The position numbers were made by a program, and so were the translations under genes. From Oikopleura dioica (lineage: Eukaryota; Chordata; Appendicularia; Copelata; Oikopleuridae): a DNA stretch of 64,000 nt. A model generated the notes under the pieces. It saw only the letters and a program-made list of their open reading frames with translations, searched no databases and had not been told where the DNA came from. Location of the stretch: NCBI GenBank assembly GCA_907165135.1, contig OU015568.1, forward strand, positions 4,782,501 through 4,846,500, in the 5' to 3' direction. Shown one piece after another: positions 23,001 through 34,197 of the stretch. Every line of letters begins with the position of its first letter. Position 1 is the first letter of the stretch.

Positions 23001-25555
23001 TCTTCAAAAAACCTTCGCGCAAAAGCTCAAGGAACAGCAGCAAGAAGCAGCCGCTAAACTTGAGCAACAGCGGCGTAAATTTGGCTCAATGAGTGCTCTT
23101 CAAAGCGTTTTGCTCGCACAACAAAGCGAAGATGATTGCTCTGAAACAGAAGAAGACGCGATCCGAAGATTGAACAGCAATCGCTACGGGAACAACAGCG
23201 CCAAGAAATTCATCGACGACGATGATGACATTTCCTATCTCGAAAATCTCACTTCCAAACCGACCGAAATCAAGAAAACGAACAACGACTCGGGCGTGAA
23301 TTTGGAATCTCCTGGAGAAAGCGCGACTGAGCCAGAAGTCAGCTCTCCCGGGTCGCCGGGGATTTTGATGAACAAACCGGAGCAAATTCAAATCGAAGTT
23401 GATGTGAAATCGAAAACGCTGGAGGTTCCTAAAGCGTCAAGAAAACGACCTGGTGTGAAGCCTAGAAGACCATCAGTTCCAAAAGGTAACAGCGATAATA
23501 TCTCTAGAAATAAAGGCAAAGAGGAATTCTTAAACAACCATAAGATCTTGTTTTTTCGTTTACCATAGATAATTAAGAGCAAACACGATATCTGACCTCT
23601 AAAACATAGTGTTAATGGTAACATGGCATCTACCCAAAGTAGTCTACCAAAAGTTGTAAAAATGCTGACATATAAAAGCTGGTCATAGTTACTACCTTAA
23701 TCTGAAATTTAAGTAAAAATGCTCTGGACCGAAAAAGACGAGTCCACCCTGGACGAGCAATTCATGAAAATGATCGGCCCGATCCCTCCCGCTCCATTCG
23801 AGCACCGCCACGTCGAAGTCCGCCCCCTCAAAGTCGTCGGCTATAACGGCTTCGACAAGAAAATCGGCGACGAATACAATGTCCAGTTCAAGCCAGAAAA
23901 TCAACTGGGCTCTGGTCGATTTGGAAAAGTTTATCTCGGCTCGACTCTCGATGGGAGCATGAATTTAGCGTTCAAAGCTTGCGCTGTTACGAGGCAGCGA
24001 TCGATTTCGAAGGTCAACGCGAGGAAGAGGGCGGAAAGGCTGACAAAAGAAGATGTTAAGTTTGAGCTCGCGCTGATGAACCAACTCAATCATCCGCATA
24101 TTGTCAAGGTTTACGATGCGATGGAACACGATTGTTACGTGACTCTCGTCTTGGAACAGTAAGTCAAGCTGTTTTCGGGGTTAGGGTTGGGCTCTGACTT
24201 AGGTTGAGGGTTGATTCTGGGCTTGGCAACCTGTGTAGAAAACCTAAGTCTCGGCCTGACCGTCTTGCAAAGATCTCTATTTGAAAGTTGAGTAAATATG
24301 AAATTTTGCGAAGCCGCTTTGCGGCTTTATTTTTGAATAAGCCGCAACGCGGCTTTTCATTTAGCTCTTTCAGAACCCTGACTCAGGATTTCTACACAGG
24401 ATGACGAACCTATTTTACGCAAGTCAATTTCCTGATACTTTATTTTATTCTTCCGCTTGGCATTGCAGTAAAATTGGTCATAAGACGCTTTTCTTCTTCC
24501 AGAAGTACTAAATTTCAAAAACAAGCGTGCATTGTGCACGTTTCCGCACGTTCACGGTGCACGTCAATAAATTTAAATCCCGCTTACTGCCATGCAGTTT
24601 GCACCTTTTTTTTCCATGGCCCGATACGGAACCCAAGGAAGCGATAAAAATCTAAGTCCACCTATTCATCTGACTCATGATTTTAGCATGACTGGAGGCG
24701 AGTTATTCGACAGAATCGTGCAGCTCAATTATGATCCGACCGAACTTGATGTTGTTATTTATATGAAGCAGATTTGCGAAGGAGTTTCTTATCTTCACAA
24801 GAATCAGATTTTGCACCTCGATCTGAAGGTAAAAAATCGCCAAGATCCTTTCAAAATCCTTATTTTTCTAGCCCGAGAACATCGTCTGCGTCAGCCCAGA
24901 GTCGCACTGGATCAAAATCATCGATTTCGGTCTTGCCCGTCGCTACATTCCTCATCAACGGCTTCAAGTGAACTTCGGAACCCCAGAATTCGTCTCTCCG
25001 GAAGTTGTTAACTACAACTTCGTCAGGTGCGAACAATATTCTCTTCCTTGATTTCAGCGTTTTTTAGCTACGCTAGTGACATGTGGAGCGTAGGAGTCAT
25101 AACTTACATCCTCATTTCCGGCAACAGTCCTTTCCTCGGAGACGATGAGGATGATACAATGGCGAATATTCAAGACGGCGAGTGGGAATTTTGCGAGGAA
25201 TTCGACGATGTCTCAGACGACTGCAGGGATTTTATCAAACGACTTATTGTTTATCAAAAAGGGTAAGTCCCCTTTCTTTGATGGAATCAGCTTTTTGATA
25301 ATTCTAGTGGTCGAATGTCCGCAAATCAATGCCTGGCGCATCCTTGGATCTCGAGTTTGGCCTCGAAGCGGCAGGGCCAGCTCCGATCGAGGCTGAAGAT
25401 CAAAAGAAGAATCAACAAAATTCGCTGGTGGAAGGTAAAAATTTGCATTTGAGCGAGAAATAAGCTGATTTAAGGCTGTGGACGCAATAAACGCGGTGAC
25501 TTACATGATGCGACGAACTTCTGTGTCATCGGAAACTCCGATCACGTGCAATTGA
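14091..25555 (+). CDS. Long acidic/basic protein ending in an MLCK-type kinase
   Basis: Exons link in phase to one gene. Supported pieces are 14091-14171, 14828 on, 15071-15235, 15275-16599, 17267-17809, 18056-18401, 19164-19750, about 20450-20555, about 20870-21201, 22047-22262, 22312-23485, 23714-24158, 24687-24828, 24872-25026, 25068-25262, 25308-25434 and 25475-25555. The long N-terminal part is low-complexity (Ser, Glu, Lys, Pro, coiled coil). The C-terminus is a Ser/Thr kinase: glycine loop GSGRFGKVY, a Lys in FKAC, HLDLKPEN split by an intron, DFG at 24923, GTPEFVSPEVVNY, then a basic hydrophobic calmodulin-binding-like helix. The catalytic wording is closest to MYLK2/3/4 and DAPK. Role inferred: phosphorylation of myosin regulatory light chain. 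No Ig or FN3 domains were seen. The frame slips once between about 16100 and 16235. Exons around 19750-20450 are uncertain. Confidence 0.75.
16725..17258. mobile_element. piggyBac-like MITE in kinase-gene intron
   Basis: Perfect 18-bp inverted ends: TTAACCTTAGCCCGCCAA at 16725-16742 and its complement at 17241-17258. The outer TTAA on both sides is the target duplication typical of piggyBac. The interior carries repeats of GGGGTACCCGCCAA and the palindrome CACCATATATGGTG. There is no transposase. It lies wholly within the intron 16600-17266. Confidence 0.75.
18402..19163 (+). other. Long AT-rich intron of kinase gene
   Basis: GT at 18402 and TTTTTAG before 19164 join phase-0 exons. The interior is T/A-rich low-complexity sequence with repeated GAAAATTTTT-type strings and two GCCGGTTAATTTTT blocks. 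Nothing else was seen. Confidence 0.5.
19804..19972. repeat. MITE-A copy
   Basis: Left arm with ACCTGTGTAGAGACCTGAGTC, right arm with the inverted CCTGAGTCAGGTTTTTAC. It lies in a kinase-gene intron. The ends are diverged and no target duplication could be fixed. Confidence 0.6.
21250..21860. repeat. MITE-A copy split by a second element
   Basis: The left part (about 21250-21288) contains GGCAACCTGG...CCTGAGTCAGGG. The right part (about 21791-21860) contains the GCGGCTTTAT interior motif and the inverted end. The two parts are separated by the foldback element at 21289-21790. Confidence 0.65.
21289..21790. mobile_element. GGTCGG foldback element nested in MITE-A
   Basis: Inverted ends CCTAGGGTCGGCACCGACC and its complement, flanked on both sides by CAGCGG (21283-21288 and 21791-21796), a 6-bp target duplication. 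The arms are made of degenerate GGTCGGTTTT repeats on the left and AAAACCGACC on the right. There is no coding capacity. Its position shows that it is younger than the MITE-A copy it interrupts. Confidence 0.75.
24221..24410. repeat. MITE-A copy in kinase-domain intron
   Basis: Begins GGCAACCTGTGTAGAAAACC. The interior has the GCCGCTTTGCGGCTTTATTTTT hairpin conserved in longer copies (GCCGCTTTGCGGC at its core). Ends with CCTGACTCAGGATTTCTACACAGG-type sequence. It lies in the intron 24159-24686. Confidence 0.7.
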
Positions 25556-25632
25556 GCCATGCCTGTATTCTAACTTGTAAATATGTTTAGTAAAGAAAGG
25601 TTCAGCTACTGTAAAACTCAAGCTCGTTACGA

Positions 25633-25638
25633 AATAAA
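25633..25638 (+). terminator. Poly(A) signal of kinase gene
   Basis: AATAAA 78 bp after the stop codon at 25553-25555. Confidence 0.55.
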
Positions 25639-25812
25639 AAATCAGACAAAATAATCTTGCTCTTTTTTTGCATTTTAGCAATTTCCATAAAATTTGGTTC
25701 AAATGAGCCCAGTTTATTCAGTTCAATAAAAAAGAAGGAAAAAATTAGGTCGAAAGAAAATTAAAGTTAAGATTAAGGTTAAGGTTAAGGAAACTAAGGT
25801 TTTTTATCGTTT

Positions 25813-27818
25813 TTAGACGCAATAATTAGCGGGAACTTCAAAAAGAACAGGAATTTCATTTGAAATACTATTTCCAATGACTCTTTGACCAATTAATCGA
25901 TCTCCTTCAAAATCAATTCGTTCGATAGCATAAGGACTTCCGTAGCCAGGGACGATAAAAATTGAGTTTTCGATCTGAATTGCAGATGCAGCAGAGCAAG
26001 CCTTAATTCAAATCCAAATCTCTGACAGCTTTAGAAACTTACGTTTTGAAGTTCGCCGATTTGTTTCCAAATGTCGTTTTCAAGAAGCCAAATTGCTTTT
26101 TGTCTTTCTGAGTCATCCGATGATGATTCCCATCCCCCGGCGAGCAAAAGATTCCCGCTTGGAAGGCCCATCAAAACATGAGAAAATGTTAAACTTTAAT
26201 AAGAATAATTAATAAATTATTTTTTCAATACTTTTTCGGGAAATCGGTTAAACGTGTCCAGCCCGAGTTACTAAGAGTCTCCACTTTTTTCCTTCCAACG
26301 CCTTCGTAATTTCCAACAGTAGTTGGATTTCCTTTATAAAAGCCAAGTTTTCCTTCCCAATGACGAAAACGTGAAGAGAAAATTTTGGTTGAATCTTCTC
26401 CCCCGAAAACTTCACATCGTTTCTCATGGGCCCAATCAAAGCAAATCAATGCTTTTTGTCCATCATCGATCGAAAGCGCCGCGGAGCCATACGAAAATTC
26501 GTTTATCAATCGAGTTTGCTGTTCTGTCCAAGTGCAGCCTTCCAGTTTCCCGATCTTGAGTCATTTATTCTAAAAATTCGAAATTTTCTTACATTTTGTC
26601 GACCCAACCATCCTCCAAAAATAAAGAGCTCGTTTTTGACAAGAGCATGCGGAGTGTCATGAAGATAATTATCGCTCGGAGCCACAATTGTCGCGTTATT
26701 GCTTGTTTTTCCATCCAATGAAATCGAAAATGCTTCTTTTAAGTTATCACCCATAACCAAAATTGCCTTTCCATAAAAGTATAAGTTTTTGATTTCCGCG
26801 CGATCGTCGAACTTGAAGGTCCGAAGTTTTTTCGTCTTCAAATTTTCAAGGCCGCTCATTTTCATCTTCGTACTTTGCAAAGAAGTTTCCATGAAACTTG
26901 ATGAGTTGAAATGAAACTCGAATTCCCACAATTGATTGATTTTCGTCTCCGAAAATGAGAAAGCTTCAAAATAATCAGAGTCAAACCAAACAGAATTATT
27001 TGAATAAACTCCAAAACTGAGAAAAGTAGATCCATCGAAGAAACTCAATTCAAGTATTTTAATTTCTTCAAAAATGCGCGATTTCTGCGGAAAGTTGATT
27101 TCGAATCCAAAATATTCTTTTTCATTGAATTTCATCTCAAGTGTTGAGATATGATTTAATTCTTCGAAGGAGGTAAAGAATTCATCCGGAATAATTGTTT
27201 TCAAAAAGATTGTTTTTGGAAACTCTCTCTGAGCAACAGCATTTTTGACAAAAGCAGGAAAGACGTCGTCGTGGAAGGCGAAATTCGGGTTACTCGTCAC
27301 GTGCATTTGCTTATCGTACTTTTGTTGAACAAATTCGATCTCGATTAGCTCTTTTGGAAGAATTTGTTATCTGATACAAAGTTAGTACACTATAAGTTAT
27401 AGTCTATAACTAAGCTAACGATTTCAATGGAAAAAGTAAAATCCTTTCCGAAAAGAAATTTGATTTCAAATGACACATCAAAAACGTAATTTTGAACAAA
27501 GATTCTTTCATCGTTGACGATTCCGTTTCCAAAATACTCGCACTCGTCCTTGTTTCTTCCTTCTTTATCTGTATAGTTCGGATCATAAGAAGCAAACATT
27601 CTCGAATAACAGACAGAATCTTGAGGTTCACCTTCGTATTGAACCAATGAACCGATCCATTCGCGACCGAGAGTCAGAAATTTGCCCTCAGCCTCCAGCA
27701 ACACAGAGAATAGTGTGTTTGAGAGCTTTATACTCCTTGTGACAAGAATCAAAATCAGATTCCCCAAATCGGTCTTATATGAGTTCAAACTTTTCAACCT
27801 GAAAAAACAAAGCACCAT
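25813..27818 (-). CDS. Kelch-motif protein, multi-exon
   Basis: The stop TAA is at 25813-25815 and exons extend right to an ATG at 27818. The C-terminal exons (25815-26017, 26052-26190, about 26225-26510, 26580-27306) carry recurring kelch-type blades: ELFIFGGW, LLLAGGW and SIFIVPGYG each follow a hydrophobic strand. The N-terminal exon (27390-27818) holds cysteines and an aromatic-rich segment. A beta-propeller is inferred from the GG-W pattern; its ligand is unknown. The join between the 27390 exon and the 27306 exon is not canonical and may use GC-AG. The gene starts 43 bp after the stop of the channel-like gene upstream, which is operon-like spacing. AATAAA on the minus strand lies near 25712-25717. 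Confidence 0.5.
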
Positions 27819-27860
27819 GCATTAAAATTTTTTATACGTTTAATTTTTGAAATTTTGAAC

Positions 27861-29652
27861 CTATTTCAAAGGGAAAACATGGACTGGATCCAAATCCCTC
27901 AATTCTCGTGGTATTTGCATCTCGCCTTTTCTCCATCCTTTCTCGAGCTCTTCGTCTCTTCTTATTCTATTGAGGGCCCTTGTCGTCGACAATTTGATGT
28001 AGAAGTCGCCCATCCGAACACTCATCAAATAGAAAACTCCTTTGAAACTTGCCGAAGATACTTTCGTGTTGAAATGGTTGCTTGCGATGTAACCTTGACC
28101 TTCTTCGAATCGCTGCAAATTATAGTCGGGAGCGTAGTAGAAGCATTTTTCGTCCCTGCTAGTTGGGCGGCTTTTAACGGTCAAAATTCGCTGCTTTATA
28201 GACTTTGAATAATATTAAACTAACACAAAAAACAAGTTATATGAACAATTGACGAGAAAAGACCATTTACAAATGACAACGACTGGAAGCAGTTTGATTT
28301 CGTTCTCTCGATGGCGAATTTCAATTTGATGAGTACCGATTGAAGACCCAAAGTGAAAAACAAAAAAAACTCTTAAAAAGAGAAGTAAAACCCCATCGAA
28401 ATGAACAGCTTACATGTTTTTACGCCGATTCGAAATGAAGATCGGATCGATTCCGGATTCCTTAACTCTGAGCAAGTTTCCAAGAGCATCGACAAGATAA
28501 TGCTCCCCACTAAGAAAAATGGCACCGATCGACTTTCACGTTTTTGCCAAATATATACTTTTTCAGATGAAAGAAATTCTTCGAAAAAACGTTCATAAGA
28601 TAGCAGCGAATCCGAACCATTCAGTCGTTGAGAGTTGCCGTCAAAGTCAGCAAATAGAACTGAGAATTTCCCCTTTTCAAGGCTCTTTCGATCCTCCAAA
28701 CGATCTATTATAAGCTGAATATCACCATTTGAGCCTGTTATCGTTGAGTTTGAAATGGCGACGTTCGTCGACTTCTTTTCCAAATCAAAAACAGGTATAA
28801 GTTTCTGCCGCGACTCAAACTTCTCGCATTCGTAAAATGGACAAGGACACCCCTTCGGGCAGTATTCCTCGAATGGGCAGACTTTTCCGGCCGCATCGGA
28901 AGCTCTAGTCAGTTGAAAACACATCGATTCGCAAGGGGAGATCGGGTTTGTCCTTGTTGATTGCAAGACAAGAGTTTCGGAGCAGAGATGGCGGCAGATC
29001 TTCTGGTCGTAAAACTGTTTCTTCTGACAGCGAAGGAGATTGACTTCGTTCTCCTCTGCGGAAAAGTCAAGCGGTGCCGCTTGGACGTTTTCAATCTGAG
29101 AAACCGGTTCCGGGAGCAAAAATTCTTGAGTTTCGAAGCACTGCTTCATCAAATGTCCGCAGATATCCATTTCGGCCAGTCGAACACATTCCTTGTAATT
29201 TCGATTGCAAGTCGAAGTCAGAAATGTCGTAACCGCGCGGGATTTCTGAAGAGAATGCAGGTTCGCTAAAAATGAAGTTCGATCAATTTTAATTTTCATG
29301 AAAAATACCAAGAAGCATGACAGTAATCCAAAACAGGGAGCCAGAACTGAGATAGGAGCCCATTTGAAGCATTGTCGAAAATCCGTGCTTGGCAAAGCTC
29401 AGTTGCGCGGCCGCTTTTTTCTTCCATGTTTTCTCCTTTTTCAAATCTCGCTTTCGAGTGTGAATGCTTCGAGTGGTCAACACTTCTTCCGGAAATAAAT
29501 ATACTTTTTTCTCTGATTTTCTCAAGACACCCACACAATCGCAATCAAGACACTTTAAAAATAAGTCTTTTTCGTATCCAAAGTCTACTTACCTGAACTT
29601 TGGTCCGAAAAATCGGATTCTCTGTTTTCTCATCGACTTCTTCGATAACCAT
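27861..29652 (-). CDS. DEG/ENaC-like ion channel subunit
   Basis: ATG at 29652. Exons 29593-29652, 29309-29552 and 28414-29265 join in phase with 40-44-nt introns. A cytoplasmic N-terminus contains AKHG, matching the conserved His-Gly gating motif, just before a first hydrophobic helix (SLFWITVML). A cysteine-rich loop of about 250 residues follows with N-glycosylation sites, then a second helix containing VGSIILSMLLE, which fits the G-x-S selectivity filter and following Glu of the family. The role is inferred as an amiloride-type sodium channel. Past 28414 the tail is less certain: an exon near 28270-28370 and one at 27864-28210 ending in TAG at 27861-27863 can be joined in frame, but the last could belong to another gene. 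Confidence 0.55.
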
Positions 29653-30354
29653 AGCGAGTGATCTCTGAAAAAGAAAAAGCTATTCTGAGGGAAAACCGAA
29701 AGAGCCTTCGCTTGTGAGAACCTTCGTCACGAGTGTTTGTCTGACAGTTGGACAGCTTGAACTCCCTTTTCGTTCCTTTTTGAATGTCATAAGCTCTGAT
29801 TTGCTTTTTTTCATCGCCGGTTTTTCGTTTGATTCAATTAAATTCAAAAAAAAAAAGCAAAGCTTCTTTAAAATCCCCCTAGAAGAGGCTCTAAGCTTTC
29901 TGTTGGTATATTATGAAGCATAGTTGAGCACTGATAATACTCAAAAAGCTTGAAACAAGAAGGATCAAAACACGCAATATTCAAATTTCTCAGGAATATA
30001 TTTTTATCGTCCTTATCTTGAATCCTAAATTAAAATTGAAAAAAATACAAATTAAATTGTTCTGCACGTGCCTCAACTCATTAAATAATCATACAACAAG
30101 AACTTTAAAATAAGACTTTCAGGCATGTATCTGTACATATTTTTCGAAAATGAAAATTACAAAAAACTTGCTGATTTTTGCGACTTTCGCGGTTCAACAT
30201 TTCGACGAAACTAATTCTCATCATGTGAAAGTTCATCACATGAATATTTACAAACGCAACGATTTTCAATACAAGTTTTATTGAAAAAAAAACAATAAAA
30301 TTCACAAAAGAAATGAATGTGTACAAAAATCAGGCTCTCAAAAAAGAAGAGCCA
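29653..30354. other. No gene recognised
   Basis: AT-rich spacer between two minus-strand genes. No open frame with splice context, RNA gene or repeat was seen. Confidence 0.45.
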
Positions 30355-31418
30355 TTAATTAATTCCAATCGCAGAAACCCTACTTCTCCATAAATTCGGA
30401 AAGCTTTCATCGACTCTATCGCAGGAAAAGTGAAAAACATCGCTGTACAAGTTATCAAGATAAACTCCAAAAAAAGCGTTGCAATCGTAAACATTCGGAT
30501 TAGAACCGTTTGGAGTGCAGTCGGGCGTGCCCTTAAAATAAAGTTCTATTTCAAGAAAGTGTTTTCTTACGATGTTACCTGATGGGAATAGAAACCAATA
30601 CAGGGCCAGATTATTTGGTCTTTTTCGGTTGTTCGGCTTTGTGTTAGCTCAATCTGAAAGTATTTTGAGAAATTTGAGAGAGGGCGTCACTGTAGAAGCC
30701 ACAATTTGAACCTGTAGGAATGTCTCTGGTTTGACCCCGTAGACTTGAAAATTAATCCTCGACGAATCGCCTCGATGATCATTGATCGTCTCCATCCAGT
30801 AAACCTTCCCTTCTTCGGGCTTATCCTCCTCGCAATTGACCAAAACAGACGCTGAGTTTCTGCATGTTTGCGAGATCTTCATCTCCCAGAAGATCACCAA
30901 GTCGAAGCCTTCCTGATTCGATAGTCCCTCAACGCCAAAGAACATCTTCTTGTTCGGGTATTTCATGTTTCTCTTGATAAGCGCTCCGCCACCGACGAAA
31001 ATTGCATCAGTCAGGAAGTTGATTTCAGTTTCGAGGCCTTGTTGGACGCTGATTGTGCAAGTTTTGTTGATCAAACTATCTTCAAATCTGAATGAGAAGC
31101 CCTTTGTGAAATTTTTGTAAAAAAAAATATTTTTTTTGCAAAAATTTGTAAAAAAAAATATTTTTTTTTGCAAAAATTTGTGAAAAAAATTATTTTTTTT
31201 TTGCAAAAATTTTCCGAAAAATCGCTGAAAAACCTCATGTAAGTTCCACACTCATCGCCATTTTGCCAGTCTCTCGCCTCCAGCACGTTCGTGTTCGCAA
31301 CCTGTATGATTGCTCCTTCAACTTTTTCCATGTAGTTATTCTGAATCCACTGTAGATCGAATCTCGCATCAATCTCTTTTGTTAAAAAAATATAGAAAAA
31401 TGACATTTTCAAAAACAT
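30355..31418 (-). CDS. Unrecognised secreted protein
   Basis: The start is at 31418, with a hydrophobic stretch after the second Met that could be a signal peptide, and the stop is TAA at 30355-30357. The exons contain paired cysteines (DECGTYMR; TCTISV; CRNSAS; PDCTPNG; YDCNAFF), as in small extracellular domains. The splice between 31235 and 31100 is unclear: the intron is a threefold A/T-rich repeat, and the phases require a non-canonical boundary. I do not recognise the family. Confidence 0.45.
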
Positions 31419-31656
31419 GGCGGTGAAGTAAGAGCAAAAATAGACCGCGCTTCATTTTTAAACGCAAGTTTCTTTCTAAAAAAGGAAATCTAGGTCAGGT
31501 ACAGATGTGCAGAGTTTTTTCTTTAGAATCTAAAGTTTAGATCATATTTTGATAAGAGGATTAAAACTAAATATGGTATGAACGTGCGGAAGCTTTTTAT
31601 ATCTTTTTCCCGTTTATTTGCTTATAAGCGTTTTCTTAACAGTTAGTATCGAAGGT

Positions 31657-31832
31657 GGGCTCGGCAACCTGTGTAGAAAACCTGCGTCAGGTTCTGAAAA
31701 GGTCAAAGCCGCAAACACCATTTCTATTTTTTAAGTTGGCTAGGCAGCTTCTTTTAAAAATAAGCCGCTTTTGGCTTTTCATTTGACTTCTTCAGAGCCT
31801 GACTGAGACTTTCTACACAGGATGCCGAGCTC
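31657..31832. repeat. MITE-A copy
   Basis: Begins GGGCTCGGCAACCTGTGTAG and ends TACACAGGATGCCGAGCTC, with an internal GCCGC/GCGGC-type hairpin. It lies between genes. Confidence 0.75.
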
Positions 31833-32448
31833 GGAATCAGAGATAATGAGAAAGTAGTCGATTGTGAACACACAGGTCTGTAAAACTGGTTATTCCAGTC
31901 ATTTTCCTTTGCCAAAATATTTTGGAATTCTATTTTGCGTAAAAGGTCAATTCGTGTTGCCCGCTGCGAAGTTCGAAAATAAGCGCGAAAGAAGCCACTT
32001 GGTCGGAAATTTGAAAAAGGATTTGAACTTTACATTTCACAATTGATCTTTTTCCATAAACTTGAAAAAGCGAAGGATTAGCGTTTTTAAATTATGCGCG
32101 GTTGAAAAGTTGCGCAACCGGTACTTCCCGGTGCTCCACTTATCGGCTCCGCTTTGTGTCGAGAAGAAGGCACAACAGAAATTTGAACAAATTAAGGTGC
32201 CGATAAGGCGGCTCAAGAAAGACACGAGCTGTTTGGCATTCTTATCGATACAAGTGTCTTCGTAAGAAATTGAAAAAGCTAGACAAATATCAATTTTCTT
32301 GCTAAATTTTTCAATTTTCATTAAAATAGAGTCTTCTGTAATGGCCTTTGCTTTGTTAAGATTAAAAAAACGGAAGTAAATTGCGAATATTATCGAGAGT
32401 TTCCTGTAAGTAGTCGCATATCAAATAAGCTAGTCAATTTTTTGAGCC
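31833..32448. other. No supported gene
   Basis: Overlapping short open frames on both strands (31864-32321) look slightly protein-like but lack splice sites or family motifs. It may include the promoter of the S100-like gene. Confidence 0.35.
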
Positions 32449-32811
32449 ATGACGAAAATTGTCCACTTGATGCGATCCATCATTGGAATCTTCAACGAGC
32501 ACGCTGGTGAGGACAACTTGCTCGACAAGGAAGAATTGAAGGCAATGATGGGACAAGGTATTGATAATCATAAAGCTTATTTTTCTAAATGATTCTATCA
32601 AGAGCTCCCTGAGGTGTTTTCTTCTGAGGCAAGGGTGAATGAGCTCGTTGCCCATATCGATAAGGATTTCGACGGGAAGATCAGCTTCGACGAGTTCATC
32701 AAATCGATGGCCTACATCTGCAACCTGGTCAAGGTCGACAACGAGGCCTCTACTGACGGCAATAACGGTAGCAGCGAGGGCAGCAGCTACAGCGGCTACG
32801 GCGGCTACTAG
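32449..32811 (+). CDS. S100-like two-EF-hand protein
   Basis: Exons 32449-32557 and 32603-32811 join in phase 1 through a 45-nt GT-AG intron, giving about 105 residues. The N-terminal EF loop is enlarged (NEHAGEDNLLDKEE, 14 positions), as in the S100 pseudo-EF-hand. The second loop is canonical (DKDFDGKISFDE). The layout of short helix, pseudo-loop, linker and canonical loop fits S100 calcium sensors. A Ser/Gly/Tyr-rich tail ends the protein. S100 proteins are generally described as vertebrate-specific, so the resemblance could be convergent within the calmodulin superfamily. Confidence 0.7.
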
Positions 32812-33500
32812 AAAAATTGCAATGGCACGCGAATAAATTATTCGGAATAACTCATAAGGTAAACTGTCTACACAATCTGTACAATGCTAAATAAGATTTC
32901 CGTCTACAATTACTAATTGCCAATTTGAAAACTTATTCTTATTCGTGCCAATAAAAAAAAAACTCTTAATCTCTCTCTTTTTTGATAATTATTTTTGGAT
33001 AAATAACCGGAAGTTATTACAGTTTCCTTTCCTATCTTTTGATATATTCTCTGTCAGAGACCTAGTAAAGATTAGCCTTGGATGCTTTATTAAAAGTTGT
33101 AACAGGGAAATTTCCCTGGAATAATATATTCTCCACCTGAAATACAAAACAAGCAGGTGTCTGGCGGGGTCAGAGTTGGCCCTTCTTCCACCCTCGGCTG
33201 ATCTGAGAAAACCATGTTTCGGCTCGCTCCCTTCAATCAGCTGTCCGCCCCTCTCGTCCGAGAAAATGCATGTCAACCCGGTTGTATGAAAACATGATTC
33301 GTGGAAAATGACTATTTTCAAAACAGGTGTCAAGAATGGGCTCAAGAATTTTATCCGCTGAGAGAATCGGACATGACGATTTTGACAGGAGTAAACAGCG
33401 TTCTGATTGATAGAAGACTGATATACAGTCAGTTTTGTTTTGAAGACTTTTGAATAAAGGCTTCTGAATAAGTTTCAATAAGAAATCATGTTCTGAGTGT

Positions 33501-33600
33501 GATTTTGGCTCAAAAACCTGTGTGAAAACCTGAGTCAGGATCCTAATAGACTTTTAAGATCCTGACTCAGGTTTTTACACAGGTTTTTGAGGCAAAATCA
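33501..33600. repeat. Minimal MITE-A copy (near-perfect 100-bp hairpin)
   Basis: Arms of about 41 bp begin GATTTTGGCTCAAAAACCTG and end with its near complement. There are almost no internal bases, so this copy defines the inverted repeat of the family. Confidence 0.75.
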
Positions 33601-34017
33601 AATCCATTAAACCAGAAAACTTTGCGTTTAGATAGAGATCTGGACAAACTTCTCCAAAATAATTTGAGGTCATCACGTGATTCAGTCGCGAAGAGGAGCA
33701 GGAGCAGGATCTTTTATCAATTGAACCCATCGGTACTCAAAATGGCCCAAAATCGAAAAAAACATTGTTTCTTGCTTCAATCTCGACAGGTTTAGGGTTA
33801 CACGTGTTATGCAAATTTGCAAGAATTAGGCATAGATTCTAAGGCGTCGATTTTTATTGGCGCAAGTCAAATTTTTAAAACCCTTGCTCCTGGCAGGCGA
33901 TCAAAAGGGGATCAAGAGGATCCAAATCCAAGCCACAAATCAGATCAGCAGTAAATATTTGAAACGCAATTTTTTTTGTCTTGCTGATTTGCTTGATTGA
34001 GGCTACTCTAGAATTAG

Positions 34018-34197
34018 TATCGGCTATCTGTGCGAAAAACCTGAGTCAGGATCGGAAAATGAGAAAAATGACCAAATCAATTTGTTAAATAAATTCTGGC
34101 GAAGCCGCTTTAGGGCTTCGTTTTAAAAAAAGCCGCTGCGCGGCTTTTCAATTAACCTATTTCAGGACCCTGACTTAGGCTTAATACACAGCCTAAC
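34018..34197. repeat. MITE-A copy
   Basis: Left arm has AAAACCTGAGTCAGGATC, right arm CCTGACTTAGG then TACACAG. The interior holds the GCCGCTTTAGGGC/GCCGCTGCGCGGC hairpins. Confidence 0.65.

Noticed and set aside
25765-25800. Short TTAAGG repeats resembling telomere units
   Set aside because: Only about three units, and not the TTAGGG sequence; a simple repeat by chance.
31864-32321. Short frames on both strands before the S100-like gene
   Set aside because: No splice sites, signal peptide or domain. The opposite strands mirror each other.
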